DNA of 45,838 bases from an uncultured Shewanella sp. (GCA_947503555.1 CANNEE010000024.1:1-45838); one strand, 5' to 3'; shown: positions 31,501 to 42,417, numbered from the stretch's first letter. A program made the numbers and translations. Notes: a model not told the origin generated them from the letters alone.

Positions 31501-32743
31501 CTTCATCAAGTACATCCCAAACCTCAGCAACTTCACGCTCAACCATCTTCTTAGCAGCTTTAATGGTTGTAGCTAGGCCACGACCTTCTAATTTGCCATA
31601 GATGAAAGGCTTGAATAGCTCAAGTGCCATCTTCTTAGGAAGACCACACTGATGTAAACGCAGAGTAGGACCTACGGTAATTACCGAACGGCCTGAATAG
31701 TCAACACGCTTACCAAGTAGGTTCTGACGGAAACGACCTTGCTTACCTTTGATCATATCTGCCAAAGATTTCAATGGACGCTTGTTAGAACCAGTAATAG
31801 CACGACCGCGACGACCATTATCTAGCAATGCATCAACAGACTCTTGCAACATACGCTTTTCGTTGCGCACGATGATGTCTGGAGCCGCTAGGTCTAATAG
31901 ACGCTTAAGACGGTTGTTACGGTTAATCACACGACGGTATAGGTCGTTTAGATCTGAAGTCGCAAAACGGCCACCATCTAGTGGTACCAATGGACGTAGA
32001 TCTGGTGGAAGAACCGGTAGTACTTTTAGAATCATCCACTCAGGCTTGTTACCTGAGTTGTAGAAAGCTTCGATAAGCTTAAGACGCTTAGTCACTTTCT
32101 TACGACGAGTCTCAGAGTTGATAGATGGCAGCTCTTCACGCATCTGCTCGATCTCTTGCTCTAGATCGATAGCACGTAGTAGCTCAAGAACGGCTTCTGC
32201 ACCCATCTTGGCTTCGAACTCATCACCATACTCTTCTAATGCATCCAGATAAGTTTCTTCTGTTAGCATCTGGCCGCGCTCAAGGCTGGTCATGCCAGGC
32301 TCGATAACGACAAATGATTCAAAATAAAGTACGCGCTCAATATCACGCAATGTCATATCTAGCATTAAGCCGATACGAGATGGCAATGATTTTAAGAACC
32401 AGATGTGGGCAACTGGGCTAGCCAGCTCGATGTGACCCATACGCTCACGACGTACTTTAGTCTGGGTAACTTCAACACCACACTTTTCACAAATCACACC
32501 ACGGTGCTTAAGGCGCTTGTACTTGCCGCACAAACATTCGTAATCCTTAACTGGACCGAAGATGCGCGCACAGAATAGACCTTCACGCTCAGGCTTGAAG
32601 GTACGATAGTTGATGGTTTCTGGCTTCTTAACTTCACCAAATGACCAAGAACGAATTAGGTCAGGCGACGCAAGGCCGATCTTGATACCTTCAAATTCTT
32701 CAGTCTTACTTTGCTGTTTCAGAAACTTTAATAAGTCTTTCAC
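28544..32743 (-). CDS. rpoC: RNA polymerase beta-prime subunit
   Basis: 1399 aa (E. coli 1407). N-terminal zinc ribbon [19 protein letters not shown], the catalytic magnesium motif [15 protein letters not shown] (about 458-472), the bridge-helix and trigger-loop region, and the second zinc site [15 protein letters not shown]. Intact over its whole length. Lies 81 bp after rpoB with a hairpin in the gap. Confidence 0.99.
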   Translation of the reverse strand: MKDLLKFLKQQSKTEEFEGIKIGLASPDLIRSWSFGEVKKPETINYRTFKPEREGLFCARIFGPVKDYECLCGKYKRLKHRGVICEKCGVEVTQTKVRRERMGHIELASPVAHIWFLKSLPSRIGLMLDMTLRDIERVLYFESFVVIEPGMTSLERGQMLTEETYLDALEEYGDEFEAKMGAEAVLELLRAIDLEQEIEQMREELPSINSETRRKKVTKRLKLIEAFYNSGNKPEWMILKVLPVLPPDLRPLVPLDGGRFATSDLNDLYRRVINRNNRLKRLLDLAAPDIIVRNEKRMLQESVDALLDNGRRGRAITGSNKRPLKSLADMIKGKQGRFRQNLLGKRVDYSGRSVITVGPTLRLHQCGLPKKMALELFKPFIYGKLEGRGLATTIKAAKKMVEREVAEVWDVLDEVIREHPVMLNRAPTLHRLGIQAFEPVLIEGKAIQLHPLVCAAYNADFDGDQMAVHVPLTLEAQLEARALMMSTNNILSPANGEPVITPSQDVVLGLYYISRERVNGRGEGMAFESVHEAEKAYRTGAAELHARVKVRITEINTTETGEKVESNRIVDTTVGRALLSMILPQGLSYDLVNQNMGKKQISKLLNTCYRQLGLKDTVIFADQLMYTGFHFATVSGASVGINDMVIPDEKYTLVADAEAEVREIQEQFQSGLVTAGERYNKVIDIWASANEKVSKAMMENLSSETVINRDGEEEKQESFNSIYMMADSGARGSAAQIRQLAGMRGLMAKPDGSIIETPIVANFREGLNVSQYFISTHGARKGLADTALKTANSGYLTRRLVDVAQDLVVIEEDCGTYEGLVMKPLIEGGDVVEPLRERVLGRVVAEDVYYPGTEEVFAPRNTLLDEAWCDKLEENSIDEVIVRSVITCDTDFGVCAKCYGRDLARGHLINHGEAIGVVAAQSIGEPGTQLTMRTFHIGGAASRASAENNVQVKNAGSLKLHNAKHVTNSEGKLVIVSRSSEIAIIDELGREKERYKVPYGTVLEKLEDATVSAGEIIANWDPHTHPIISEVAGSIKFVDMIEGVTMTRQTDELTGLSSIVVLDVAQRPTAGKEMRPMIRLVGADGSDLMIPGTDVTAQYFLPGNAIVNLDDNAPINVGDALARIPQESSKTRDITGGLPRVADLFEARKPKEPAILAEVSGTISFGKETKGKRRLIITPADGGEQYEEMIPKWRNLNVFEGEKVERGEVIADGPEAAHDILRLRGIHNVANYIVNEVQDVYRLQGVKINDKHIEVIIRQMLRKCEIVDAGDSEFLAGEQAEVSRVKIANRELEAQGKRPAVFERELLGITKASLATESFISAASFQETTRVLTEAAVGGKSDKLRGLKENVIVGRLIPAGTGYAYHQGRNQAKAQTEEEVPSISASEAEQNLADLLNLT

Positions 32744-32769
32744 GTTTCTCTCCTGAAGGAGTTAAACCG

Positions 32770-32792
32770 GGTGCCCCGCGCTGCGGAGCACC
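32770..32792 (-). other. Hairpin in the rpoB-rpoC gap
   Basis: 10-bp stem GGTGCTCCGC/GCGGGGCACC (one G-U pair) with a 3-nt loop, between the rpoB stop and the rpoC ribosome site (CAGGAGAG). No U tract follows, so it is not a terminator. An RNA stability or processing role is possible. Confidence 0.55.
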
Positions 32793-32824
32793 ATGAGGTT
32801 GCCAAACTTAGCCTAGGCTAGGTC

Positions 32825-35800
32825 TTACTCTTGATCCAGCTCGATATTAATACCGAGTGAACGGATCTCCTTCAGCAATACGTTGAAGGATTCAGGCATA
32901 CCTGGCTGCATATGGTGGTTACCGTCGACGATGTTCTTATACATCTGAGTACGACCGTTAACGTCATCCGACTTAACAGTTAGCATCTCTTGCAGTGTAT
33001 AAGCGGCACCGTATGCTTCTAGTGCCCATACTTCCATCTCACCGAAACGCTGACCACCGAACTGAGCTTTACCACCTAGTGGCTGCTGAGTTACAAGACT
33101 GTACGAACCAGTTGAACGGGCGTGCATCTTGTCATCAACCAAGTGGTTCAGTTTGAGCATGTACATGTAACCTACAGTTACTTGACGCTCAAACGCATCA
33201 CCAGTACGACCATCATGCAGAGTTAGCTGACCAGAGGTTGGTAGACCTGCAAGCTCAAGCATCTGCTTGATCTCTTTCTCTTTCGCACCATCGAACGCTG
33301 GTGTTGCAGTTGGAATACCACCTTTAAGGTTCTTGGCTAGACGAATCACTTCGTCGTCGGTGAATGAGTCGATATCAACCTTCTGTTGAACTTCATCACC
33401 TAGCTCGTATACCTGCTTGATATAGCCGCGTAGCTCAGCAAGCTCGCGTTGCTCTTCAAGCATCTCGGTAATACGGTTACCAATTCCTTTAGCCGCTGCA
33501 CCCATGTGAACTTCAAGTACCTGACCAATGTTCATACGCGATGGTACACCCAATGGGTTAAGTACGATGTCTACAGGGTTTCCTTGCTCATCGTAAGGCA
33601 TGTCTTCAACAGGACAAATCTTAGAGATTACACCCTTGTTACCGTGACGACCCGCCATCTTATCACCAGGCTGGATAGTACGTTTAACCGCTAGGTAAAC
33701 CTTAACGATCTTCAGTACGCCAGGTGCTAAATCATCACCTTGAGTGATCTTACGACGCTTGATTTCGAACTTCTTATCAAAGTCAGCTTTCAGCTCTTCA
33801 TGCTGCTCTGCTAGCTGCTCAAGTTCAGTCTGCTTAGCTTCGTCATCGATGACTTGAGTTAGCAGGTCTGCACGAGCGATATTAGCAAGCTGAGCTTCAC
33901 TGAAGCCGGCGTTCAATAACAAGTTGCGAGCACGACCAAATACACCCTCTTCTAAGATTTGGAACTCTTCAGTCAAGTCCTTCTTAGCTTGAGCAATGTG
34001 CATCTCTTCGATTTCTACCGCACGCTTATCTTTCTCTACACCATCACGGGTAAAGACTTGAACGTCGATAATGGTACCTTTCACTGAGTTAGGTACACGT
34101 AGTGAGCTGTCTTTAACATCAGAGGCTTTTTCGCCGAAGATAGCACGTAGCAGCTTCTCTTCTGGAGTAAGCTGAGTTTCACCCTTAGGTGTCACCTTAC
34201 CTACAAGGATGTCGCCACCCTTAACTTCAGCACCGATATAAACGATACCTGATTCGTCAAGCTTAGACAGCGCAGACTCACCTACGTTTGGAATATCGGC
34301 AGTAATTTCTTCGCTACCCAGCTTAGTATCACGAGCGATACAAGAAAGCTCTTGAATGTGGATAGTGGTGAAGCGATCTTCTTGAGCTACACGCTCAGAG
34401 ATTAAGATCGAATCCTCGAAGTTATAACCGTTCCAAGGCATGAAGGCGATACGCATGTTTTGACCAAGCGCCAAATCACCTAAATCGGTAGATGGGCCAT
34501 CGGCCAATACGTCACCGCGAACCACTGGCTCACCAACGAAACAGCAAGGACGTTGGTTAATACAAGTGTTCTGGTTAGAACGTGTGTACTTAGTTAGGTT
34601 ATAGATATCGATACCCGCTTCACCAGGCGTCAACTCTTCTTCTCGAACCTTAACTACGATACGGCTAGCATCGACATAATCGATCACACCGCCACGCTTA
34701 GCAGCAACAACAACGCCTGAATCAACAGCCAATGTGCGCTCAATACCTGTACCAACTAGCGGCTTATCAGCCTTAAGTGTTGGAACAGCCTGACGTTGCA
34801 TGTTCGCACCCATCAATGCACGGTTCGCATCATCGTGCTCTAGGAATGGAATAAGCGATGCCGCAACAGAAATAATCTGTTGTGGAGAAACGTCCATATA
34901 TTGGATGTCTTGAGGACGCATAAAGGTAGATTCACCCTTATGACGACACGCAACCATCTCTTCTAGCATGCGACCGTTTGAATCAAGTTCGATGTTCGCC
35001 TGAGCGATAACATAACGACCTTCTTCAATCGCAGATAGGTACTCAACATCATCGGTAATTACGCCTTCAACAACCTTACGATAAGGTGTTTCTAGGAAAC
35101 CGTATGAGTTAGTACGGGCAAAACTTGCTAGCGAGTTAATTAGACCAATGTTTGGACCTTCAGGGGTCTCAATCGGACATAGACGACCATAGTGAGTTGG
35201 GTGTACGTCTCGAACTTCGAAACCTGCACGCTCACGAGTCAAACCACCTGGACCTAATGCAGAAATACGACGCTTGTGGGTCACTTCTGACAATGGGTTG
35301 TTTTGATCCATAAACTGAGACAGCTGAGAAGAACCGAAGAACTCTTTCACTGCTGCAGAAATTGGCTTAGCGTTGATCAGATCCTGAGGCATTAGCTCGT
35401 TAAGATCACCTAGGCTCAAACGCTCACGTACGGCACGTTCTACACGAACAAGACCAACGCGGAACTGGTTTTCAGCCATTTCACCAACACTACGGATACG
35501 ACGGTTACCCAAGTGGTCAATATCATCGACTTCATCAAGACCGTTACGAATCGCAATGATGTTCTTCATTACCGCAACGATATCTTCTTTCGTCAGTACG
35601 CCAGTACCTTCGTCATCTTCAATACCGAGACGACGGTTGAACTTCATACGACCTACTTTAGATAGATCATAGCGCTCTTCAGAGAAGAACAGGTTCTGGA
35701 ATAGGGCTTCGGCTGCATCCTTGGTTGGCGGCTCGCCTGGACGCATCATGCGATAGATTTCAACTAAGGCTTCAAGGCGGTTAGTTGTGGTATCAATACG

Positions 35801-36856
35801 CAAGGTGTCAGAGATATATGCACCTGAATCAAGCTCGTTGATATACAGGGTGCCAACCTCTTTAATACCGGCTAGAGATAGCTTAGCTAAATCTTCTAGG
35901 CTGATATCGCTGTTTGCAGAAACAATCACTTCACCTGTATCAGGGTCGATGTAATCCTGTGCTGCAATCTTATCAACGATATACTCAACTGGTACTTCAA
36001 GCTCTGTGGTATTGGTTTTCTCTAGCTGACGAATGTGACGAGCAGTAATACGACGTCCTTTCTCAACTAATACAGTACCTTCAGAGTCTTTAATGTCATA
36101 GCTAGCAGTTTCACCACGTAGACGCTCTGGCACTAAGTCCATCACTAATACGTCATTCTTAATCTTGAAATCGACACGGTCGAAGAAGAGATCAAGGATG
36201 TCTTGAGTAGAGTACTCAAGTGCACGCAGGATGATACTTGCTGGTAGCTTACGACGACGGTCGATACGTACGAATAGCGCATCTTTAGGGTCGAATTCAA
36301 AGTCTAACCATGAACCACGGTAAGGAATAACACGTGCGTTATAAAGCACCTTACCTGAAGAGTGGGTTTTACCACGGTCGTGATCAAAGAATACGCCAGG
36401 ACTACGGTGTAACTGAGATACGATTACACGTTCAGTACCATTGATAACAAAGGTACCGTTTTCAGTCATTAGAGGGATATCCCCCATGTAGACTTCTTGT
36501 TCTTTGATATCTTTTACTGTGCCAGCGGCAGCTTCACGATCATACAGAACCATGCGCAGTTTAACGCGCAAAGGTGCAGAGTATGTAACACCACGAATTT
36601 GACATTCTTTCACATCAAATACAGGCTCGCCTAGTTTGTAGCTGACATATTGCAGCTCTGAATAACCAGAAAAGCTCTTGATGGGAAAAACGCTACGGAA
36701 AGCGGCTTCTAAACCACGCTCACCAGTAGGATCTTGATCGGTGAACTTCTTAAATGAGTCCAACTGAATTGACAGTAGGTAAGGGATATCCAGCACTTGT
36801 GGACTTTTACCAAAGTCTTTGCGAATACGCTTCTTTTCAGAATAGGAGTAAACCAT
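32825..36856 (-). CDS. rpoB: RNA polymerase beta subunit
   Basis: 1343 aa from the ATG at 36856 ([19 protein letters not shown]), preceded by AGAGGAAA; the family start is unambiguous, although the frame is open for ten more codons upstream. The rifampicin-binding region [20 protein letters not shown] and [10 protein letters not shown] is wild type. Forms the catalytic core with rpoC. Preceded by an attenuator after rplL and a structured leader. Confidence 0.99.
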   Translation of the reverse strand: MVYSYSEKKRIRKDFGKSPQVLDIPYLLSIQLDSFKKFTDQDPTGERGLEAAFRSVFPIKSFSGYSELQYVSYKLGEPVFDVKECQIRGVTYSAPLRVKLRMVLYDREAAAGTVKDIKEQEVYMGDIPLMTENGTFVINGTERVIVSQLHRSPGVFFDHDRGKTHSSGKVLYNARVIPYRGSWLDFEFDPKDALFVRIDRRRKLPASIILRALEYSTQDILDLFFDRVDFKIKNDVLVMDLVPERLRGETASYDIKDSEGTVLVEKGRRITARHIRQLEKTNTTELEVPVEYIVDKIAAQDYIDPDTGEVIVSANSDISLEDLAKLSLAGIKEVGTLYINELDSGAYISDTLRIDTTTNRLEALVEIYRMMRPGEPPTKDAAEALFQNLFFSEERYDLSKVGRMKFNRRLGIEDDEGTGVLTKEDIVAVMKNIIAIRNGLDEVDDIDHLGNRRIRSVGEMAENQFRVGLVRVERAVRERLSLGDLNELMPQDLINAKPISAAVKEFFGSSQLSQFMDQNNPLSEVTHKRRISALGPGGLTRERAGFEVRDVHPTHYGRLCPIETPEGPNIGLINSLASFARTNSYGFLETPYRKVVEGVITDDVEYLSAIEEGRYVIAQANIELDSNGRMLEEMVACRHKGESTFMRPQDIQYMDVSPQQIISVAASLIPFLEHDDANRALMGANMQRQAVPTLKADKPLVGTGIERTLAVDSGVVVAAKRGGVIDYVDASRIVVKVREEELTPGEAGIDIYNLTKYTRSNQNTCINQRPCCFVGEPVVRGDVLADGPSTDLGDLALGQNMRIAFMPWNGYNFEDSILISERVAQEDRFTTIHIQELSCIARDTKLGSEEITADIPNVGESALSKLDESGIVYIGAEVKGGDILVGKVTPKGETQLTPEEKLLRAIFGEKASDVKDSSLRVPNSVKGTIIDVQVFTRDGVEKDKRAVEIEEMHIAQAKKDLTEEFQILEEGVFGRARNLLLNAGFSEAQLANIARADLLTQVIDDEAKQTELEQLAEQHEELKADFDKKFEIKRRKITQGDDLAPGVLKIVKVYLAVKRTIQPGDKMAGRHGNKGVISKICPVEDMPYDEQGNPVDIVLNPLGVPSRMNIGQVLEVHMGAAAKGIGNRITEMLEEQRELAELRGYIKQVYELGDEVQQKVDIDSFTDDEVIRLAKNLKGGIPTATPAFDGAKEKEIKQMLELAGLPTSGQLTLHDGRTGDAFERQVTVGYMYMLKLNHLVDDKMHARSTGSYSLVTQQPLGGKAQFGGQRFGEMEVWALEAYGAAYTLQEMLTVKSDDVNGRTQMYKNIVDGNHHMQPGMPESFNVLLKEIRSLGINIELDQE

Positions 36857-36917
36857 GGGTTTCCTCTGTTTGCGAGATGTGACCAAGACTGATTAACACT
36901 ATTGTTAAACAGCACGT

Positions 36918-36940
36918 TTGCCCATCACCGTTGATGGCAA
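36918..36940 (-). other. Hairpin in the rpoB leader
   Basis: Stem TTGCCATCA/TGATGGGCAA (one bulged base) with a 4-nt loop, about 60 bp before the rpoB start. It lies downstream of the rplL-rpoB attenuator. In E. coli this interval contains an RNase III processing site; an equivalent role is possible. Confidence 0.45.
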
Positions 36941-37022
36941 GAACCTAGCCAATAATCACTGCTAGGGACTGCAAATATGTGGCGACAAACGGTGAATAAA
37001 AAATCGCCTGCGCATATAGCGC

Positions 37023-37054
37023 AAAAAAGGCCGACGGTTAAAAAACCGTCAGCC
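37023..37054 (-). terminator. Attenuator between rplL and rpoB
   Basis: Stem GGCTGACGGTT/AACCGTCGGCC with a T-rich loop followed by T6 on the minus strand, about 45 bp after the rplL stop. It matches the position of the E. coli partial terminator that makes L7/L12 in excess over RNA polymerase. No promoter is obvious between it and rpoB, so read-through is expected. Confidence 0.88.
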
Positions 37055-37094
37055 TCCACCCGATTACTCGGGAGAGAGTAAGTTAAGCTATAGC

Positions 37095-37463
37095 TTACTT
37101 GATCTCTACTTCAGCACCAGCAGCTTCTAGATCAGCTTTGATAGCTTCAGCTTCTTCTTTAGATACGCCTTCTTTAACTGCTACTGGAGCAGATTCAGCC
37201 ATACCTTTAGCTTCTTTCAGGCCTAGACCTGTAGCGCCACGTAGTGCTTTAATCACAGCAACTTTGTTTGCACCGTGGTTAGTTAGCATTACGTCAAACT
37301 CAGTTTTCTCTTCAGCAGCTGCGCCGCCTTCTGCACCGCCAGCAACAACAGCTGCAGCAGCAGATACGCCGAACTTCTCTTCCATTGCTTCGATTAGTTC
37401 AACAACTTCCATAACAGACATTTCTGCTAGGGCTTCTAAGATTTGGTCTTTAGTGATAGACAT
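37095..37463 (-). CDS. rplL: Ribosomal protein bL12 (L7/L12)
   Basis: 122 aa, acidic and alanine-rich. N-terminal dimer domain (about 1-35), flexible Ala/Gly hinge (about 36-54) and a C-terminal factor-binding domain with KTEFDVML and [19 protein letters not shown]. Forms the stalk with bL10 and recruits EF-Tu and EF-G. Lies 53 bp after rplJ. Confidence 0.99.
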   Translation of the reverse strand: MSITKDQILEALAEMSVMEVVELIEAMEEKFGVSAAAAVVAGGAEGGAAAEEKTEFDVMLTNHGANKVAVIKALRGATGLGLKEAKGMAESAPVAVKEGVSKEEAEAIKADLEAAGAEVEIK

Positions 37464-37516
37464 TAGAAATATTTCCTATTGTTCTGAATTCAATAATTAA
37501 GCAGCGAACTTTAAAA

Positions 37517-38014
37517 TTAAGCTGCTTCTTTCTGATCGCGTAGAGCGGCCAAAGTACGTACAAGCTTGCCAGCAGATGCTTCTTTTAGAGTCATCATGAA
37601 CTGTGCTAGTGCTTCTTCGTATGTTGGTAGTTTCGCCAAACGATCAATATCAGCTGCAGGGATGAATTCCCCTTCAAAAGCTGCACCTTTAACTTCAAAT
37701 GCTTCTTGCTCTTTAGCGAAGTCTTTTAGAAGACGCGCTGCGGCACCTGGGTGCTCGTTAGAGAATGCAATCAAAGTTGGGCCAGTGAACGACTCACCAA
37801 GGCACTCAAATTCAGTACCTTCAACTGCGCGCTTAACTAGAGTGTTACGTACAACTTTAACAGTAACACCAGCTTCACGAGCAGACTTACGTAAGCCAGT
37901 CATAGCTCCTACAGTTACACCGCGAGAATCGGCAACAACTGCAGAAAGTGCACCTTTGGCAGCTTCGTTGACTTCAGCAACAATCGCTTTTTTGTCTTCG
38001 AGTCTTAATGCCAT
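37517..38014 (-). CDS. rplJ: Ribosomal protein uL10
   Basis: 165 aa, [20 protein letters not shown]. Base of the L12 stalk and, in gammaproteobacteria, autoregulator of rplJL through the L10 leader recognised at 38105-38201. ATG preceded by CCAGGAGT. Confidence 0.99.
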   Translation of the reverse strand: MALRLEDKKAIVAEVNEAAKGALSAVVADSRGVTVGAMTGLRKSAREAGVTVKVVRNTLVKRAVEGTEFECLGESFTGPTLIAFSNEHPGAAARLLKDFAKEQEAFEVKGAAFEGEFIPAADIDRLAKLPTYEEALAQFMMTLKEASAGKLVRTLAALRDQKEAA

Positions 38015-38104
38015 TGGCTTTACTCCTGGATTCTATCTAGGGATACCCCTAGTATTTACCACACTGAATATCTAAAAGATAAACAGTTACTTACGGCGCG
38101 AAAA

Positions 38105-38201
38105 ATCCAGCAGATATAAATCTATCTGGGGTTCGACACCGTCTACGTAGGAAATTAAGTTAACCCTAAACAGCTAACACCTACGGTCTTGGACGGAAAC
38201 C
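38105..38201 (-). ncRNA. L10 leader (autoregulatory mRNA element)
   Basis: The minus-strand leader keeps the blocks known from E. coli: CCGTCCAAGACCGTAGGTGT, then ACTTAATTTCCTACGTAGAC and GGTG. CCGTC pairs with GACGG and CGTAGG with CCTACG, the bent structure bound by L10-L12. It is followed by a hairpin (38107-38129) with ATTTTT behind it. L10(L12) binding represses translation of rplJ and rplL. Confidence 0.9.
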
Positions 38202-38252
38202 TGAACCTTCCAACTAATTGAAAAATCAGGCTCCAACCCACAAGGTGCGCGC

Positions 38253-38280
38253 ATTATAGACTAACGCACGCAGCTTGTAA
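38253..38280 (-). promoter_or_regulatory. rplJ promoter
   Basis: Minus strand -35 TTACAA (38275-38280), 16 bp spacer, -10 TATAAT (38253-38258), discriminator GCGCGCACC. It starts right at the rplA stop, so rplJL-rpoBC can be made apart from rplKA. The TATAATGCGC block is the same as in the rRNA-type promoter at the left edge. Confidence 0.85.
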
Positions 38281-38282
38281 AA

Positions 38283-38984
38283 TTACTTAACGTCAGCCAA
38301 GGTAGCTTGGTCAACGGCAACACCTGCACCCATAGTGGTAGAGATGCTGACCTTCTTCACGTAAACGCCTTTAGCAGAAGCAGGCTTAGCCTTCTTCAGT
38401 GCAGCGATAAGTGCTTCAAGGTTTTCTTTAAGCTGAGCAGTTTCAAAGTCCACTTTACCGATAGTAGTGTGGATGATACCGTTCTTGTCATTACGGTAGC
38501 GGATCTGACCAGCTTTAGCGTTCTTAACTGCTTCAGCAACGTTTGGCGTTACAGTACCAGTTTTAGGGTTAGGCATTAGACCACGTGGACCTAAGATCTG
38601 ACCTAGTTGACCAACAACGCGCATTGCATCTGGAGATGCGATAACTACGTCGAAGTCCATCTCGCCAGCCTTAACCTGTGCAGCAAGCTCATCCATACCA
38701 ACAAGCTCAGCGCCAGCTTCTTTAGCAGCGTCTGCGTTAGGACCTTGAGTGAATACAGCAACACGTACTTCACGACCAGTACCGTGTGGTAGTACAGTAG
38801 CACCACGAACGTTTTGGTCAGATTTACGTGGGTCAACACCTAGGTTAACCGCAACGTCAACACTCTCAACGAACTTAGCAGTAGCTAGTTCTTTAAGAAG
38901 AGCAACAGCTTCGTTGATGTCGTAGCTTTTAGTAGCTTCTACTTTTTCGCGGATAAGACGCGCACGTTTAGTTAGCTTTGCCAT
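38283..38984 (-). CDS. rplA: Ribosomal protein uL1
   Basis: 233 aa, [20 protein letters not shown], with the L1 signature [21 protein letters not shown]1 stalk protein and, in E. coli, repressor of rplKA translation. Starts 4 bp after the rplK stop. Confidence 0.99.
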   Translation of the reverse strand: MAKLTKRARLIREKVEATKSYDINEAVALLKELATAKFVESVDVAVNLGVDPRKSDQNVRGATVLPHGTGREVRVAVFTQGPNADAAKEAGAELVGMDELAAQVKAGEMDFDVVIASPDAMRVVGQLGQILGPRGLMPNPKTGTVTPNVAEAVKNAKAGQIRYRNDKNGIIHTTIGKVDFETAQLKENLEALIAALKKAKPASAKGVYVKKVSISTTMGAGVAVDQATLADVK

Positions 38985-38988
38985 TGTA

Positions 38989-39417
38989 TTAGTCCTCTAC
39001 TACCAAACCCATTGAACGCGCAGTACCTTCGATAGAACGCATCATAGCTTCCATATCGGCACCAGTCATATCAGCCGCTTTAGTTTCAGCGATTTCTTGA
39101 ACAGCGCTACGCTTGATAGTACCCACTTTTTCAGTGTTAGGACGACCAGAACCAGACTTCAGACCAGCTGCTTTAAGCAGTAGGAAAGACGCAGGTGGAG
39201 TCTTAGTTTCAAAAGTGAAAGAACGGTCAGTGTATACAGTGATAACAACTGGAATTGGCATACCTTTGTCGAACTTTTCAGTACGAGCATTGAATGCTTT
39301 ACAGAATTCCATGATGTTCACACCTTTTTGACCTAGAGCAGGACCAACTGGTGGTGACGGGTTAGCAGCACCAGCTGCTACTTGTAGCTTGATGTAGCCA
39401 TCAACTTTCTTTGCCAT
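38989..39417 (-). CDS. rplK: Ribosomal protein uL11
   Basis: 142 aa from the ATG at 39417 ([20 protein letters not shown]), with AGAGGAAA upstream; the frame is open for nine codons more but the family start is clear. Thiostrepton-binding and stringent-response (RelA) protein of the GTPase centre, with the proline-rich [20 protein letters not shown] linker. Confidence 0.99.
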   Translation of the reverse strand: MAKKVDGYIKLQVAAGAANPSPPVGPALGQKGVNIMEFCKAFNARTEKFDKGMPIPVVITVYTDRSFTFETKTPPASFLLLKAAGLKSGSGRPNTEKVGTIKRSAVQEIAETKAADMTGADMEAMMRSIEGTARSMGLVVED

Positions 39418-39486
39418 GAGACATTTTCCTCTATTTGGGTTCAAACGCTAATCGGCAACATGCCAATTGGCTCCCCTGAAAACAAT

Positions 39487-39523
39487 GGGTGCGGATTATA
39501 ATCAAATCCGCACCCAATTCCAA
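39487..39523 (-). promoter_or_regulatory. rplK promoter with overlapping perfect palindrome
   Basis: Minus strand -35 TTGGAA (39518-39523), 17 bp spacer, -10 TATAAT (39495-39500). A perfect 11-bp inverted repeat GGGTGCGGATT/AATCCGCACCC (39505-39515 and 39487-39497, 7-nt centre) covers the spacer, the -10 and the discriminator. It could be an operator for an unknown regulator, or act as an RNA hairpin in transcripts reading through from nusG. No U run follows, so it is not a normal terminator. Confidence 0.82.
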
Positions 39524-39545
39524 ACACATTTTGTGTTTTATTTAA

Positions 39546-40088
39546 TCAGGTTTTCTCAACCTGACCAAAATCTAATTCTACCGGTGTTGAACGACCGAAG
39601 ATCATCACAGAAACCTTTAGGCGGCTCTTGTCATAATCCACTTCTTCAACGGTACCGTTAAAGTCAGCAAATGGGCCATCAATAACGCGAACCACTTCAC
39701 CAGGCTCAAACATAACGCGATGAGTCGGTGTTTCAGTCGTTTCTTGTAGACGCTGTAGAATGGCATCGGCTTCACGATCAGAAATCGGCGCTGGGCGGTC
39801 AGAAGTACCACCAATAAAGCCCATTACACGTGGAATGCTTTTCACTAAGTGCCAGCTTTCGTCGTTCATTTCCATTTGTACTAATACGTAACCAGGGAAG
39901 AACTTGCGCTCGCTCTTGCGACGCTGACCCGCACGCATCTCAACCACTTCCTCAGTAGGTACTAATACCTCACCAAAGTAGTCATCCATGCCATGCATCT
40001 TGATATGTTCGAGTAGTGATTTACAGACTCGGCCTTCGTAGCCAGAAAACGCCTGTACCACATACCATCTTTTCTTTGCTTCACTCAT
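39546..40088 (-). CDS. nusG: Transcription antitermination factor NusG
   Basis: 180 aa. N-terminal NGN domain ([40 protein letters not shown]) and C-terminal KOW domain ([20 protein letters not shown]). Binds RNA polymerase and links it to Rho or ribosomal uS10. Lies 9 bp after secE. Confidence 0.99.
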   Translation of the reverse strand: MSEAKKRWYVVQAFSGYEGRVCKSLLEHIKMHGMDDYFGEVLVPTEEVVEMRAGQRRKSERKFFPGYVLVQMEMNDESWHLVKSIPRVMGFIGGTSDRPAPISDREADAILQRLQETTETPTHRVMFEPGEVVRVIDGPFADFNGTVEEVDYDKSRLKVSVMIFGRSTPVELDFGQVEKT

Positions 40089-40097
40089 TCGTGGTGC

Positions 40098-40469
40098 CTA
40101 TACGCCTGTAATCAAATTGACAATTTGCATCAATAATGCATCCAGTCCCCATAGGACCAATGCCATGATGCCAGTAGCTGCAAGTACAATAAATGTTGTA
40201 TTCAATGCTTCTTGGCGAGTAGGCCAAACTACTTTACGCACTTCGATGTGCGATTCACGGGCAAATGCTAGTGCTTGCTTGCCTTTTTCTGTTTGCAGAG
40301 CGATAAAACCTGCAACGGCGAAGGCAACAACTACGCCAATAGCACGTACCAAGACACTGGCTTCAGCATAAAACTGATTGCCAATAATCGCTGCGGCCAA
40401 GATTACGACTACTAGGCCCCACTTAACGATATCCAGAGAGTTCCCCTGGTTTTCAGTATTTGTTGTCAT
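40098..40469 (-). CDS. secE: Preprotein translocase subunit SecE
   Basis: 123 aa with three predicted transmembrane helices and the conserved amphipathic segment ESHIEVRKVVWPTRQEALNT preceding the last one. Essential partner of SecY. Three-helix form as in E. coli. Co-transcribed with nusG. Confidence 0.98.
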   Translation of the reverse strand: MTTNTENQGNSLDIVKWGLVVVILAAAIIGNQFYAEASVLVRAIGVVVAFAVAGFIALQTEKGKQALAFARESHIEVRKVVWPTRQEALNTTFIVLAATGIMALVLWGLDALLMQIVNLITGV

Positions 40470-40613
40470 CGGTTAATTCCGTTACTCACTACGACTTGAG
40501 CTGAGAGTCTATTTAAAAATCAGCATTTAAAGTATTTCGAAAGCCTCTTAAGACTCTCAATTTCCGAGCTCACCTTATATGCACTAAGCTCAGAGGTAAA
40601 AAATCGGCCATAG

Positions 40614-40642
40614 ATTGTATTCTTATTCAGCTTTGTAAGCAA
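40614..40642 (-). promoter_or_regulatory. secE-nusG promoter
   Basis: Minus strand -35 TTGCTT (40637-40642), 17 bp spacer, -10 TACAAT (40614-40619), followed by CTATGGCC. The leader of about 140 nt contains a 9-bp inverted repeat TGAGAGTCT/AGACTCTCA (40551-40559 and 40502-40510) with a 40-nt loop. Confidence 0.82.
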
Positions 40643-40692
40643 GGATAGTGTGCGCTCCCAAAGCTAAAACAACTAAATTATAATGCAAAAAC

Positions 40693-40718
40693 AAAAAAGG
40701 AAGCCGAAGCTTCCTTTT
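40693..40718 (-). terminator. Terminator of tufB
   Basis: Stem GGAAGC/GCTTCC with a UUCG loop and T6, identical to the terminator behind tufA. The bases between it and the stop codon differ from the tufA copy at only one position. Confidence 0.95.
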
Positions 40719-40738
40719 TCTATCGCTAAAAATCGAGA

Positions 40739-41923
40739 TTAGTCGATGATCTTAGCTACAACACCAGCACCTACGGTGCGGCCACCTTCACGGATAGCGA
40801 AGCGTAGACCTTCGTCCATCGCGATTGGGCAGATTAGAGTAACAACCATCTTGATGTTGTCACCTGGCATTACCATTTCTACGCCTTCAGGTAGTTCGAT
40901 AGTACCTGTTACGTCAGTTGTACGGAAGTAGAACTGTGGACGGTAGCCTTTGAAGAATGGAGTGTGACGACCACCTTCATCTTTAGATAGTACGTATACT
41001 TCTGATTCGAAAGTAGTGTGTGGAGTGATTGAACCAGGCTGTGCCAATACTTGACCACGCTCTACTTCATCACGCTTAGTACCACGTAGTAGTACACCAC
41101 AGTTCTCACCTGCACGACCTTCGTCAAGCAGCTTACGGAACATTTCTACACCAGTACAAGTAGTCTTAGTAGTTTCTTTAATACCTACGATTTCTACTTC
41201 TTCACCAACCTTGATGATACCGCGCTCAACACGACCAGTTACAACTGTACCACGGCCTGAGATTGAGAATACGTCTTCGATTGGTAGAATGAATGCACCG
41301 TCGATTGCACGCTCTGGCTCTGGGATGTAAGTATCTAGAGCTTCAGCTAGTTCGATGATCTTCGCTTCCCACTCTGGCTCACCTTCAAGCGCTTTAAGAG
41401 CAGAACCCTGGATAACTGGTAGGTCATCACCTGGGAAGTCATACTCAGAAAGAAGTTCACGAACTTCCATTTCTACTAGTTCTAGTAGTTCTTCATCGTC
41501 AACCATGTCGCACTTGTTCATGAATACGATGATGAAAGGTACACCTACCTGACGAGAAAGTAGGATGTGCTCACGAGTCTGTGGCATTGGGCCGTCAGTA
41601 GATGCAACAACCAAGATTGCGCCGTCCATTTGAGCAGCACCAGTAATCATGTTTTTAACATAATCCGCGTGACCTGGGCAGTCTACGTGTGCGTAGTGAC
41701 GAGTTGGTGTGTCATATTCGATGTGAGAAGTATTAATTGTAATACCACGCTCACGCTCTTCTGGAGCGTTATCGATAGATGCGAAATCTTTAACTTCACC
41801 ACCGTAAGTCTTAGTCAATACTGCAGAGATAGCAGCGGTAAGAGTTGTTTTACCATGGTCAACGTGACCGATGGTGCCCACGTTTACGTGAGGTTTACTA
41901 CGTTCAAATTTTTCTTTAGCCAT
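40739..41923 (-). CDS. tufB: Elongation factor Tu, copy B
   Basis: 394 aa from the ATG at 41923; the frame is open 17 codons further, but the family start [14 protein letters not shown] is clear. The protein is identical to tufA at 23991 and the DNA is identical apart from the first 48 nt. It follows four tRNA genes with no terminator between, so it is read from the thrU promoter, as in the E. coli thrU-tyrU-glyT-thrT-tufB operon. Its ribosome site is weaker than that of tufA. Confidence 0.99.
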   Translation of the reverse strand: MAKEKFERSKPHVNVGTIGHVDHGKTTLTAAISAVLTKTYGGEVKDFASIDNAPEERERGITINTSHIEYDTPTRHYAHVDCPGHADYVKNMITGAAQMDGAILVVASTDGPMPQTREHILLSRQVGVPFIIVFMNKCDMVDDEELLELVEMEVRELLSEYDFPGDDLPVIQGSALKALEGEPEWEAKIIELAEALDTYIPEPERAIDGAFILPIEDVFSISGRGTVVTGRVERGIIKVGEEVEIVGIKETTKTTCTGVEMFRKLLDEGRAGENCGVLLRGTKRDEVERGQVLAQPGSITPHTTFESEVYVLSKDEGGRHTPFFKGYRPQFYFRTTDVTGTIELPEGVEMVMPGDNIKMVVTLICPIAMDEGLRFAIREGGRTVGAGVVAKIID

Positions 41924-42036
41924 GGTATAAATCCCAAATCCAAGATCACTTGGTGATGAAAAGACATATAGCAAAAATCCGACGCATTAATGGCATCGAA
42001 TCGATTAATTAGGTAACAGGTTTGAAAGAAGTCGGC

Positions 42037-42112
42037 TGGTGCTGATAGGCAGATTCGAACTGCCGACCTCACCCTTACCAAGGGTGCGCTCTACCAACTG
42101 AGCCATATCAGC
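42037..42112 (-). tRNA. thrT: tRNA-Thr (GGT)
   Basis: 76 nt with CCA encoded. Acceptor GCTGATA/TATCAGC, T-loop GTTCGAATC, anticodon GGT at 42077-42079 in loop CTTGGTAAG. Last tRNA before tufB, as in E. coli. Confidence 0.97.
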
Positions 42113-42121
42113 AAACAAATT

Positions 42122-42195
42122 TGGAGCGGATGGCGGGAATCGAACCCGCGTTATCAGCTTGGAAGGCTGGAGTAATACCATTATACGACATCCGC
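42122..42195 (-). tRNA. glyT: tRNA-Gly (TCC)
   Basis: 74 nt with CCA encoded. Acceptor GCGGATG/CATCCGC, T-loop GTTCGATTC, anticodon TCC at 42161-42163. Third tRNA of the operon. Confidence 0.97.
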
Positions 42196-42231
42196 GCAAC
42201 CTACTTCAGGCTACCTACTACCTTGAAAAAA

Positions 42232-42316
42232 TGGTGGAGGGAGAAGGATTCGAACCTTCGAAGGCGGAGCCGTCAGATTTACAGTCTGATCCCTTTGGCC
42301 ACTCGGGAACCCCTCC
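42232..42316 (-). tRNA. tyrU: tRNA-Tyr (GTA)
   Basis: 85 nt with a long variable arm (class II) and CCA encoded. Acceptor GGAGGGG/TCCCTCC, anticodon GTA at 42280-42282. Second tRNA of the operon. Confidence 0.97.
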
Positions 42317-42323
42317 AGTAAAA

Positions 42324-42399
<76 letters not shown>

Positions 42400-42417
42400 G
42401 TGTCATTTCGGTAGCGG

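Noticed and set aside
36857-36886. Ten-codon N-terminal extension of rpoB, and similar extensions of rplB, rplN, tufB, murB and scyA
   Set aside because: Family N-termini and, in most cases, ribosome sites support the internal starts used here.
37566-38075. 169-codon plus-strand frame opposite rplJ
   Set aside because: Shadow of the biased rplJ coding frame; composition is alanine/serine-rich without any domain.
39522-39538. Small hairpin AAACACA/TGTGTTT after nusG
   Set aside because: Weak A/T stem; on the nusG strand only three T follow, so I did not call it a terminator.
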